A DNA stretch of 24,213 nucleotides from JAMCRM01 sp041685075 (lineage in GTDB: Bacteria; Acidobacteriota; Terriglobia; Bryobacterales; Bryobacteraceae): NCBI GenBank assembly GCA_041685075.1, contig JAWLGN010000051.1:1-24213 (forward strand). The letters run 5' to 3'. Below the pieces are notes generated by a model. It was not told the DNA's origin. It was given only the letters and a program-made list of their open reading frames with translations, and searched no databases. Below are positions 15,263 through 21,031 of this stretch, piece by piece. The number at the start of each line of letters is the position of its first letter. Position 1 is the first letter of the stretch. The translations under genes and the position numbers were made by a program.

Positions 15263-17013
15263 TCCTTCACTTCCACCTGGATGGTCTTGGACCCGCTGAT
15301 CACCATGTCTCCCACGGCGATCTCCAGCTCCGCCACCTTGGCGTTGCGGGTCTGCTGGACGGCGCCGGCGGAAGCCTGCCCGCCCAGAATCAGCGCCGCC
15401 GAAGGGGGCGGGTCCGGCAGGTCGGCCCCTTCCAGTTGAAACGCCGGGTCCGCGCGCCACACCCGCACGTAGGCCTTGGTGTTGGCGCGCATGTTGTTCA
15501 CCGTGTCGATGAGCCGCTCCACGGACTTGGGCGCGTTGCCCGCCAGCAGGCGGTAGTCCTGCACGTTGGCAGTGGCGCCGTCGGCCACCGTGAAGTACAG
15601 CGGCCCGGGACGCGCCCCCACCGGCACCTGATACTCCACCTTGCGGGTCACCTCGGCGCCGTTATCCCCCACCAGCACGGTGTAGAGTTCCACCTTCTCG
15701 CCGGGCCGCACTTGGCGGCGCGCGGCCGTCACCTGGTCGATCTGCAACTGCTTCTTCTCTCCGAACGACTCGATATCGAGCGCCACCCGGCGCAGCCCCA
15801 GGGTGTCGAAGCCGCTCTGCAGCACCCAGGCCAGCGGCACCGCCGTGGAGAGGGAGGCCAGCAGCGCCGAACCGTTGTCGGCGGCGTACATGTTGTCCAC
15901 CTTGATGGGTGCCGGCGCACCCTGCAGCTCGATTTCGCCGGTCACCCGCAGGCTGCCCGCCCCCACCGTGCGCTCGGTGGCGTCGATGGTGGAGAACACC
16001 GCCATCTGCATCAGCAGCGGCGCCAGAAAACGGTCGTCCACCATGCGGATGTCGTAGGATTCGAGCTTCCGCCCGTTGCGCGACATCGTGATGGTCATCG
16101 GCACCATGGGGGTTTTGCGCCCCAGCTCCCCCACCACGGCCGTATTGCGGTCCTGCGAAATGGTGCCCATCAGTTCTTTGGCGGTGGAAATCTTAAACGA
16201 GGTAGAGAGAGTGGGGAGCAGCGCGATGACCTCGGCACGGGCGAACGGCAGCGCGGTGGTGCCCACGCTCAGAAACCGGTGGCCGAAGGCGTAGATGCGG
16301 TTGCCGTCGATGTGGGTGACGGTGCCGTCGGCCCCGATGCTCATGTCCCCGGCCATCAACTGCACGCTGATCATGGAGCCGGGCTGGAGCGCCGCGGGAG
16401 AACCCATTTGCTGGCCGCGGCTGCCGCCCGCGCGCATGCCCTGGCGCGGTTCCAGCCCCAGGGCGCGCAGCCGCGGGGCGAAGTGTTCGAGGGTGGCGGT
16501 GGTGAAGCCGCCGAAGGAAACCGGCGTGGCGACCTCGGCCAGCTTGAGGCCCCCGGCCAGAATCTCCTCGGCGGGCGCCAGCGGGCGCGTCAGGTCCGTA
16601 TCGCCCAACTGCACGGCGGCGCGCCGCGGCCGGTCCGGCGGGCCCGCGCCCGCCCGTATCATCTCCTCGATGGGCCGGATGCCCGCCACCGGCTCCTTGG
16701 CCCACGGAAAGGCCATGGCCACCGCGCCCACCAGCTTGCCGTCGATGTAGACCGGGCTGCCGCTCATCCCCTGGAGCACGCTGGTGCGCTCCAGCGGTCC
16801 TCCGGAGAGCCGCGCCAGAATCAGGGATTGCTTGGGGCCGACGTTCTCCAGCACCCCCAGGATCTCCACGCGGAACTCCTCCACGCGGTCTCCTGTGAAA
16901 ACCGTCTTCCCCACCCCGGTCATTCCCGGCTTCAGGTCGCGCAGCGGAAAAAAGGCCGTCTGCGCGCACAGGCCGGCCGCCAGTAAAAACAGCAAGGGAA
17001 TCAGGCGGGGCAC
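15259..17013 (-). CDS. SpoIVB peptidase S55 domain-like exported protein
   Basis: 584 aa from GTG 17013 with a signal peptide (1-17, ending GLCAQ). It carries the S55 signature: VFTGDRVEEFRVEILGVL (38-55), then VLQGMSGSPVYIDGKLVGAVA (79-99) with catalytic-type Ser84, and later GTVTHIDGNRIYAFGHRFLS (230-249) with His245 and GTISQDRNTAVVGELG (283-298). In Bacillus SpoIVB, which cleaves a signalling protein during sporulation, the GH-containing half comes first and the GMSGSP half last, so the order is reversed here. The Asp about 15 residues before Ser84 in SpoIVB is not evident (RLSGGPLERTS). Protease activity is plausible but unproven. No sporulation genes are present. TACAAT lies 6 nt before the GTG and no Shine-Dalgarno is seen. 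It is coupled to the propeller gene. Confidence 0.88.
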   Translation of the reverse strand: MPRLIPLLFLLAAGLCAQTAFFPLRDLKPGMTGVGKTVFTGDRVEEFRVEILGVLENVGPKQSLILARLSGGPLERTSVLQGMSGSPVYIDGKLVGAVAMAFPWAKEPVAGIRPIEEMIRAGAGPPDRPRRAAVQLGDTDLTRPLAPAEEILAGGLKLAEVATPVSFGGFTTATLEHFAPRLRALGLEPRQGMRAGGSRGQQMGSPAALQPGSMISVQLMAGDMSIGADGTVTHIDGNRIYAFGHRFLSVGTTALPFARAEVIALLPTLSTSFKISTAKELMGTISQDRNTAVVGELGRKTPMVPMTITMSRNGRKLESYDIRMVDDRFLAPLLMQMAVFSTIDATERTVGAGSLRVTGEIELQGAPAPIKVDNMYAADNGSALLASLSTAVPLAWVLQSGFDTLGLRRVALDIESFGEKKQLQIDQVTAARRQVRPGEKVELYTVLVGDNGAEVTRKVEYQVPVGARPGPLYFTVADGATANVQDYRLLAGNAPKSVERLIDTVNNMRANTKAYVRVWRADPAFQLEGADLPDPPPSAALILGGQASAGAVQQTRNAKVAELEIAVGDMVISGSKTIQVEVKE

Positions 17014-17019
17014 TCTACT

Positions 17020-17025
17020 ATTGTA
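17020..17025 (-). promoter_or_regulatory. Candidate -10 (TACAAT) 6 nt before the S55-like gene, leaderless geometry
   Basis: TACAAT on the minus strand, six bases, then GTG 17013. No Shine-Dalgarno precedes the GTG. Same arrangement as at 11630-11635. Confidence 0.5.
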
Positions 17026-17038
17026 CTCGCAGGAGGTC

Positions 17039-17224
17039 TCAAGCGGCCCGGCCGCGGGCCACCCAAAAGAACAATGTGGAGGGAGCGCCCCCCGCCGCCA
17101 GCTCCGACACCAGGCGGTCCGCCTCCAGCCGCGACCCCGCGCGGCCCACTACGCTCTCCACGTGCGCGGCACAATCCAGCCGAATGATCTCGAAAATCGG
17201 GTTCCTGCCAACCGCTTTGTGCAT
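17039..17224 (-). CDS. Possible small protein of unknown function
   Basis: 61 aa from ATG 17224. The composition looks protein-like rather than random: FEIIRLDCAAHVESVVGRAG, then SRLEADRLVSELAAG and a FWVARGR end, a pattern reminiscent of small stand-alone proteins that pair an HVE-type strand with an EADRL helix and a final FWV strand. I cannot name a family. Only a weak AGAAAGA precedes the start. It lies between the exported methyltransferase-like gene and the S55-like gene, on their strand. It could be a chance open frame in GC-rich DNA. Confidence 0.45.
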   Translation of the reverse strand: MHKAVGRNPIFEIIRLDCAAHVESVVGRAGSRLEADRLVSELAAGGAPSTLFFWVARGRAA

Positions 17225-17258
17225 ATCTTTCTGCTGTTCCGGTGTGGGGCTGCCCGAG

Positions 17259-17310
17259 GCGTGCCGGCCGCCCCCCTACTCGATCCTACGGGGCGCCTGC
17301 CGCGGCACGC
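17259..17310 (-). terminator. Candidate hairpin after the exported methyltransferase-like gene
   Basis: Arms GCGTGCC (17259-17265) and GGCACGC (17304-17310), with an inner GC-rich stem (GCCCC with GGGGC), lie about 54 nt past the stop at 17364. No T-run follows on the minus strand, so it may act by structure or with Rho. Nothing else is seen in 17225-17363. Confidence 0.3.
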
Positions 17311-17363
17311 AAGACACCCCGGGTACCGGAACGTTCAGCCGCAGAGTACCAGCGGATGCGGCT

Positions 17364-17918
17364 CTACTTGCGGTTTTTGGCGTCGGCCGGGATTACCCAG
17401 AAGTGGATCCTGTGGCCATCCAGGTTGATGGTTTTCTGGGGTTTCCAGTCGCCCATGTCGAAGTCGTGGGAGACCACCCGGGTGCCGGGTTTCAGCTCTG
17501 AGAACAGCTTGGGCCGCAGCTTCAGGTTGACCGACGGCAGCAGGTAGAGGGTCACCACGGTGGCTTCCCGCAGATCCGCTTCGAACAGGTCTCCCTGGCG
17601 GAAGGTCACCCGGTCGGTCACCCCGGCTTTCCTGGCGTTCTCGTTGGCCTCCTGGATGCGCTCGGGGTTCAGGTCGTAGCCCACACCGCGCGCCCCGTAC
17701 TTCCGCGCGGCCGTAACGACAATCCGGCCGTCGCCCGAGCCCAGGTCGTACAACACGTCGGACTTCGTGATCTTGGCGACCTTGAGCATCTCCTCCACCA
17801 CGTTCTCGGGCGTGGGCACGTACGGCACTTCGAGGTCGAATTCATCCTGCGCCCGAACGGGCGCCAGGAACAGACCACCGGCCAGCAACGCCACCCCGAT
17901 GGCACCGGTCATTCGCAT
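17364..17918 (-). CDS. Exported SAM-dependent methyltransferase-like protein
   Basis: 184 aa. A clear signal peptide (1-23, LLAGGLFLAPVRA, cut before QDEF) precedes a class I methyltransferase core: VPYVPTPENVVEEML (31-45), motif I YDLGSGDGRIVV (57-68), strand-2 acidic residue Asp82 (GVGYDLNPERI), motif II region ATVVTLYLLPSVN (119-131) and a post-core LKPGTRVVSHDFDMGDW (142-158). The VPTP and MGDW blocks belong to a widespread bacterial family annotated as methyltransferases and often carrying signal peptides. SAM is not known to be available outside the cytoplasm, so enzyme activity there is uncertain. AGGAGGG lies 7 nt before the ATG, and GTGACA/TACACT with an 18-nt spacer is a candidate promoter (17986-17957). 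Confidence 0.88.
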   Translation of the reverse strand: MRMTGAIGVALLAGGLFLAPVRAQDEFDLEVPYVPTPENVVEEMLKVAKITKSDVLYDLGSGDGRIVVTAARKYGARGVGYDLNPERIQEANENARKAGVTDRVTFRQGDLFEADLREATVVTLYLLPSVNLKLRPKLFSELKPGTRVVSHDFDMGDWKPQKTINLDGHRIHFWVIPADAKNRK

Positions 17919-17925
17919 GGGTTTT

Positions 17926-17932
17926 CCCTCCT
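17926..17932 (-). promoter_or_regulatory. Strong Shine-Dalgarno of the exported methyltransferase-like gene
   Basis: AGGAGGG, 7 nt before ATG 17918 on the minus strand. It fixes the start upstream of a complete signal peptide, which rules out a cytoplasmic start for this methyltransferase-like protein. Confidence 0.75.
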
Positions 17933-17956
17933 AAGGAAAAAGCGAGTCAATTCGGC

Positions 17957-17986
17957 AGTGTACCCGATCCACGGCCGCGTTGTCAC
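17957..17986 (-). promoter_or_regulatory. Candidate promoter of the exported methyltransferase-like gene
   Basis: On the minus strand GTGACA (17986-17981), an 18-base spacer and TACACT (17962-17957). Matches are 5/6 and 4/6. The leader would be about 30 nt and include the AGGAGGG ribosome site. Confidence 0.4.
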
Positions 17987-18058
17987 CGGTGCGGCAGCCC
18001 ACCAATTAGAGTGAAACCGCCCCATTCCGGAGCGCGCACTGCCCGGTTTTGGGGAATA

Positions 18059-18304
18059 ATGGAACGGATGGGTAAGACTGAAGTGGAAAAACCGCGCACC
18101 GAAGCGGAAGTACGCGCCATGGCCGATGCGCGCATCAAGGAAATCATCAAGACCCACGGTCCGCTCGTCAGCGAGGAAACCGTGCTGGAAAGCTTCAGCA
18201 ACTGGGTGCTGCCCGACCGTCACCTGGACATTATCCGGGAACGCCTGGAACGCTGGAAACGCGTAGCCGCCCGGCGCGCGGAACGGCGCGGGCGGGGCGC
18301 CTGA
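18059..18304 (+). CDS. Small charged helical protein of unknown function
   Basis: 81 aa from ATG 18059; ATG 18068 (MGKTEVEK) is an equally possible start. The product is highly charged and predicted helical: TEAEVRAMADARIKEIIKTHG, a short hydrophobic patch SFSNWVLPDRH, then a very basic end (ERWKRVAARRAERRGRGA). I do not recognise a family. It is divergent from the exported methyltransferase-like gene. The stop codon (GCCTGAGGAAG) matches the recurring GCCTGAGGAAG of the tandem array that starts immediately after, so the 3' end of the gene appears to be part of, or to have seeded, the first degenerate repeat copy. Confidence 0.6.
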   Translation: MERMGKTEVEKPRTEAEVRAMADARIKEIIKTHGPLVSEETVLESFSNWVLPDRHLDIIRERLERWKRVAARRAERRGRGA

Positions 18305-18327
18305 GGAAGGCCGCGGAGCCACTGCCG

Positions 18328-18634
18328 GCGCGCGGAGCGAAGCCTGAGGAAGCGCGCGGCGGGAGCCGCCGTCGCCATCCGGCGTGCGGAGCGAAGCCTG
18401 AGGAAGCGCGCGGCGGGAGCCGCCGTCGCCNNNNNNNNNNNNNNNNNNNNNNNNNNNNNNNNNNNNNNNNNNNNNNNNNNNNNNNNNNNNNNNNNNNNNN
18501 NNNNNNNNNNNNNNNNNNNNNNNNNNNNNNGCGGAGCGAAGCCTGAGGAAGCGCGCGGCGGGAGCCGCCGTCGCCATCCGGCGTGCGGAGCGAAGCCTGA
18601 GGAAGCGCGCGGCGGGAGCCGCCGTCGCCTTCCG
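18328..18634. repeat. 54-bp tandem units
   Basis: Complete units lie at 18328-18381 and 18581-18634; units cut by the gap lie at 18382-18430 and 18531-18580. They differ at only about three positions (GCGC/GCGT at the start, CCATCCG/CCTTCCG at the end). Near identity indicates recent amplification. Confidence 0.85.
18431..18530. other. Assembly gap of 100 Ns inside the tandem array
   Basis: Exactly 100 Ns flanked on both sides by the same 54-bp unit. A round 100 is a common placeholder for unknown length, so distances across this gap are not reliable and several repeat units may be missing. Confidence 0.95.
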
Positions 18635-18836
18635 GCGCGCGGGGTGAAGCGCCTGAGGAAGTCCGCGGCGGGAGCCCCTGCCGCCGTCGTGGGAGGCTGG
18701 GGAACAGCCCCCGGCCGGAGCCACTGCCGCCGCCGGCGCGCGGGGTGAAGCGCCTGAGGAAGCGCGCGGCGGGAGCCCCTGCCGCCGTCGTGCGAGGCTG
18801 GGGAAAAGCCCCCGGCCGGAGCCACTGCCGCTGCCG
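18635..18836. repeat. Two 101-bp higher-order units
   Basis: Units 18635-18735 and 18736-18836 are near-identical. The first half corresponds to the 54-bp unit with a GTGAAGCGCC variant and a longer hairpin loop (CCCCT inserted after GAG); the second half (GAGGCTGGGGAA, GCCCCCGGCCGGAGCCACTG) is absent from the 54-bp units but partly recurs in the lead-in at 18316-18327. Confidence 0.8.
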
Positions 18837-18878
18837 GCGCGCCTGGGGAAGCCCCCCTGCGGGAGCCTCCGCCGGCTG

Positions 18879-19250
18879 CTATCGCTGGCTCTCCTGGAGC
18901 AGTTGATCGAACTTGCGCCGCTGGCCCTCGTCGAGTATCTGCAGAATCCGCGACTTGCCGTCGGAGAGTACCGTCCGGTAATACTTGGCAAAGTCGTCGA
19001 GAATGGTCTCCATTTGCTCGACCTGTGCCGGCGTGAGCGCCAGTTCCTTCTTCACGCGCTCCATGTAGAGCGCCTTGCCGGTGTCGCTCCAGAAGGGTCC
19101 GGCGGCGCTGCGGTGATTGGCGATGCTATAAGCCAGCGCCCCCACCATGGCGCCGCAGAGGAAGACCAGGGTGAACGCCGAGACGCAGGCCACCCGCGGA
19201 TTCCGCCAGAGTTTTTTCTGTGCCGCCATCATGGTTGGATTACGGCTCAT
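18879..19250 (-). CDS. Membrane-anchored LTXXQ-type (Spy/CpxP/heavy-metal-sensor-like) protein
   Basis: 123 aa. A single membrane span (about 20-42) follows a short basic cytoplasmic start, leaving a periplasmic helical domain. That domain has LTPAQ at 72-76 and a second helix pair (YYRTVLSDGKSRILQILDEGQRRKFDQLL), the layout of LTXXQ proteins such as Spy, CpxP and CnrX-like sensors, which bind misfolded proteins or metals and feed into envelope-stress control. It overlaps the upstream anti-sigma gene by 11 bp, so it belongs to the sigma/anti-sigma operon and may act as the periplasmic sensing partner; this is inference. MM at 7-8 is an alternative start. Confidence 0.75.
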   Translation of the reverse strand: MSRNPTMMAAQKKLWRNPRVACVSAFTLVFLCGAMVGALAYSIANHRSAAGPFWSDTGKALYMERVKKELALTPAQVEQMETILDDFAKYYRTVLSDGKSRILQILDEGQRRKFDQLLQESQR

Positions 19251-19695
19251 AGGAGCTTAGGGTGACCAGCATCATGTCGCGGTCGCTGTCGCGCGGCCCT
19301 TCGTACTCGATCGCCATGACCGCTTCCGGACTGGGATGGCGAGGCCGGTACTCGGTCTCCAGCGAGACCAGGTAACTGCCCAGTACCGCCAGGGTGATGA
19401 GCGAGGCGAAAACCACGCGGCGCCCAAAGCCCGGCTCCAGTGAAAACAGGCTCCAGAACGACGGCACCGTCTCGGCGGCTACCCGGTCCATGACGCGCGC
19501 TACGAAACCGGGCGGCGCCTGAACCGGTTCCCGAGGACGAAGTGCCGCAAACAAGGACGAAATTTCCTGCATACCCCGCACCTCTTCCCGGCATGCCGGG
19601 CACTCTCCGAGGTGCGCCTCGAACGCTCGATGAGCCGCCGGCATCAGGCTGCCGGCCATGTACTCCTCGAGGTTTTCGACGATAACCGGGTGCAT
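19240..19695 (-). CDS. Zinc-finger anti-sigma factor
   Basis: 151 aa. The cytoplasmic N-terminus has the ZAS motif H-x3-C-x2-C (His28, Cys32, Cys35 in AHLGECPACREE) with the upstream helix NLEEYMAGSL, as in anti-sigma factors that hold ECF sigma factors at the membrane through a zinc site. A membrane span lies at about 94-111 (VVFASLITLAVLGSYLVSL), and a short periplasmic tail of about 40 residues follows. It lies 102 nt downstream of the ECF sigma gene and overlaps the LTXXQ gene by 11 bp. GGGAAGAAG is a usable ribosome site, and TACAAT 18 nt before the ATG suggests it can also be transcribed separately from the sigma gene. Confidence 0.88.
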   Translation of the reverse strand: MHPVIVENLEEYMAGSLMPAAHRAFEAHLGECPACREEVRGMQEISSLFAALRPREPVQAPPGFVARVMDRVAAETVPSFWSLFSLEPGFGRRVVFASLITLAVLGSYLVSLETEYRPRHPSPEAVMAIEYEGPRDSDRDMMLVTLSSYEP

Positions 19696-19706
19696 ACGCT
19701 TCTTCC

Positions 19707-19721
19707 CTTACGAATTGTAAG
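19707..19721 (-). promoter_or_regulatory. Candidate -10 (TACAAT) with a small dyad before the anti-sigma gene
   Basis: TACAAT (minus strand, 19719-19714) lies 18 nt before ATG 19695 and is contained in an inverted repeat CTTAC-GAATT-GTAAG (19707-19721). It is a possible internal promoter in the sigma/anti-sigma gap. The rest of that gap, 19722-19797, shows nothing more. Confidence 0.35.
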
Positions 19722-19797
19722 CCACTACACCGTTGCTTTTCCCCTTGCGGATCTTTTTACCGCCCGCTTCGGGGTTCCTCATGCTTCATCCGGCGCT

Positions 19798-20463
19798 TCA
19801 GCCGGCCACCAGGCCGGGGGCCCGGTCCAGCCGCTGCGCCGCCTTCACCAGTTTCTGCCGCGCCCGAAAGAGCTTCACCTTGATGGTGTTCTCGTTCATG
19901 CCCGTCATGCCCGCCAGCTCTTCCACCGAGTAGCCCTCGATCTCCTTCATCATCAAGAGCATACGCTCCTCCTCCGAAACCCTGCTGAGGAGCTTCACCA
20001 GGTAATCGCGGCGGGCCAGCGTGGCGTCCTGGGGCGGCTGCCGGTCGACGACAGGTTCCGTGTTCTCGACCCGGCGTACCTCATCCTCGCTCATGTCGCT
20101 CTCGTAGACCAGCTTCCGGACCTTCTTCTTGCGCAGGTAGTCGAAACACTCGTTGACCGTGATTTTGTAGATCCAGGTGATCAGGGAGCTGCGGAAATCG
20201 AAGTTCTTGATGGACAGGTAAACCTTCGCAAATACTTGCTGCGCAATGTCTTCTACGTCGTTCCGCTGGCGTACGATGCCGTGGATAATGGAGAACACCT
20301 TAGACTGGTAGCGCTCGACGAGTTCGCGGAATGCGGCCTCCTCGCCGGCCTGCGCCCGCCTGACCAAAGCGCCTTCCTGAGTGTTTCGGTAATCCACTCG
20401 ACTTTTTTCCGCAACCTGGGGGCCGAACACAGGCTGGGGCAGCACGCCGGTCAGTGTTCCCAT
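19798..20463 (-). CDS. ECF-type RNA polymerase sigma factor
   Basis: 221 aa from ATG 20463. Region 2 (about 32-112) shows LVRRAQAGEEAAFRELVERY, the conserved DVEDIAQQVFAKVY (69-82), and the DNA-melting part FRSSLITWIYKITVNECFDYLRK (90-112). Region 4 (about 150-208) shows the helix-turn-helix EGYSVEELAGMTGMNENTIKVKLFRARQKL. There is no sigma region 1 or 3, as expected for ECF factors. Starts at 20523 (ATG) or 20550 (GTG) would add a Pro/Gly-rich lead with no ribosome site and are less likely, though none of the starts has a clear Shine-Dalgarno. It is followed by its likely anti-sigma factor and an LTXXQ protein, and is divergent from the Fe-S carrier gene. Confidence 0.9.
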   Translation of the reverse strand: MGTLTGVLPQPVFGPQVAEKSRVDYRNTQEGALVRRAQAGEEAAFRELVERYQSKVFSIIHGIVRQRNDVEDIAQQVFAKVYLSIKNFDFRSSLITWIYKITVNECFDYLRKKKVRKLVYESDMSEDEVRRVENTEPVVDRQPPQDATLARRDYLVKLLSRVSEEERMLLMMKEIEGYSVEELAGMTGMNENTIKVKLFRARQKLVKAAQRLDRAPGLVAG

Positions 20464-20638
20464 ACACCGACTCGGACGCGCCCCGCCCGCCGGCGGTTTC
20501 AACCGCTGAACTACGGCATCCATTGCGAAGATAGCAGATTCGGCCTCCACGCTGAAGCCTGCCGGCGGCCGGAGGCATCAAAAAGCTGGAAAACGTTGTT
20601 GGCGGCAGACGGGGCGCTCCGCCCCCAATCGTCTCTAG

Positions 20639-20644
20639 TACAAT
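20639..20644 (+). promoter_or_regulatory. Candidate -10 (TACAAT) of the Fe-S carrier gene
   Basis: TACAAT lies 25 nt before ATG 20670, with AGGAG 7 nt before the ATG, so a normal leadered transcript is expected. No good -35 is seen 17 nt upstream. Confidence 0.45.
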
Positions 20645-20669
20645 AGAATCGAACAACAGGAGTGTGTCA

Positions 20670-20993
20670 ATGGTTCAGCTTACGGAAAAAGCCGTTGGTA
20701 AGGTGAAAGAGATCATGGCCAGCCAGGAACCCCAGCCCGCGGGGCTGCGGATTTCCGTGGTCGGCGGCGGCTGCTCGGGGTTCAGCTACTCGATGGCCTT
20801 CGAAAACCAGCCGGGCATGCTGGATAAGACTTACAATTATGACGGCCTGAAGGTCTTCATCGACCAGGCCAGTATGCTTTACCTGGACGGCGCCGAAGTG
20901 GACTACGTCGAGACGCTGGAGGGTGCTGGGTTCAAATTTAACAACCCCAACGTGCGCTCCACCTGCGGCTGCGGCAGCTCGTTCCAGGCCTGA
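20670..20993 (+). CDS. erpA: A-type iron-sulfur cluster carrier (ErpA/IscA family)
   Basis: 107 aa from ATG 20670, chosen for AGGAG at 7 nt; an in-frame GTG lies two codons earlier. The three cluster-binding cysteines are present: Cys35 (VVGGGCSGFSY), Cys99 and Cys101 (STCGCGSSF), the C-x63-C-x-C pattern of A-type carriers. These proteins take Fe-S clusters from the scaffold and deliver them to target enzymes in the cytoplasm. The assignment to ErpA rather than IscA or SufA is based only on stand-alone position; no isc or suf genes are nearby. A GC-rich hairpin follows the stop. Confidence 0.93.
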   Translation: MVQLTEKAVGKVKEIMASQEPQPAGLRISVVGGGCSGFSYSMAFENQPGMLDKTYNYDGLKVFIDQASMLYLDGAEVDYVETLEGAGFKFNNPNVRSTCGCGSSFQA

Positions 20994-21001
20994 GGTTTCG
21001 T

Positions 21002-21030
21002 GGTCCCGGCCTGTTCTGCGGGCCGGGATC
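21002..21030. terminator. GC-rich hairpin between the convergent Fe-S carrier and arsC genes
   Basis: TCCCGGCC (21004-21011) pairs with GGCCGGGA (21021-21028), extended by two more pairs (one G-T) and a 9-base loop. It begins 8 nt after the Fe-S carrier stop and ends just before the arsC stop at 21032, so it can serve both strands. No T-run is present. Confidence 0.5.
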
Positions 21031-21031
21031 C

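Larger units (their letters stand above)
18305..18878. repeat. GC-rich tandem repeat array between convergent genes (contains assembly gap)
   Basis: The whole interval between the stop of the small helical protein and the stop of the LTXXQ gene is filled by related GC-rich units sharing GCGGAGCGAAGC, CTGAGGAAGCGCGCGGCGGG and AGCCGCCGTCGCC blocks. There is a degenerate lead-in (18305-18327), 54-bp units on both sides of the gap, two 101-bp units (18635-18735, 18736-18836) and a partial end copy (18837-18877). Each unit can fold: CGGCGG-GAG-CCGCCG in the short units. It may act as a bidirectional terminator or RNA-processing site for the two convergent transcripts; this is inference. The true copy number is hidden by the gap. 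Confidence 0.85.

Noticed and set aside
13055..15439. Long plus-strand open frame (794 codons) opposite the propeller gene
   Set aside because: High GC leaves antisense frames open. The minus-strand product has a signal peptide and regular propeller repeats; the plus-strand product is rich in His, Arg and Gly with no domain.
15259..17013. Sporulation gene spoIVB
   Set aside because: Only the S55 peptidase blocks are shared; there is no sporulation context and the block order differs.
18305..18878. CRISPR array
   Set aside because: Units are contiguous tandem copies without distinct spacers, and no cas genes are present.
17909..18991. Minus-strand open frame through the tandem repeats and the Ns
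   Set aside because: It translates the repeat DNA into low-complexity Arg/Ala/Pro sequence, crosses an assembly gap of unknown length, and the 101-bp units are not in frame with the 54-bp units.
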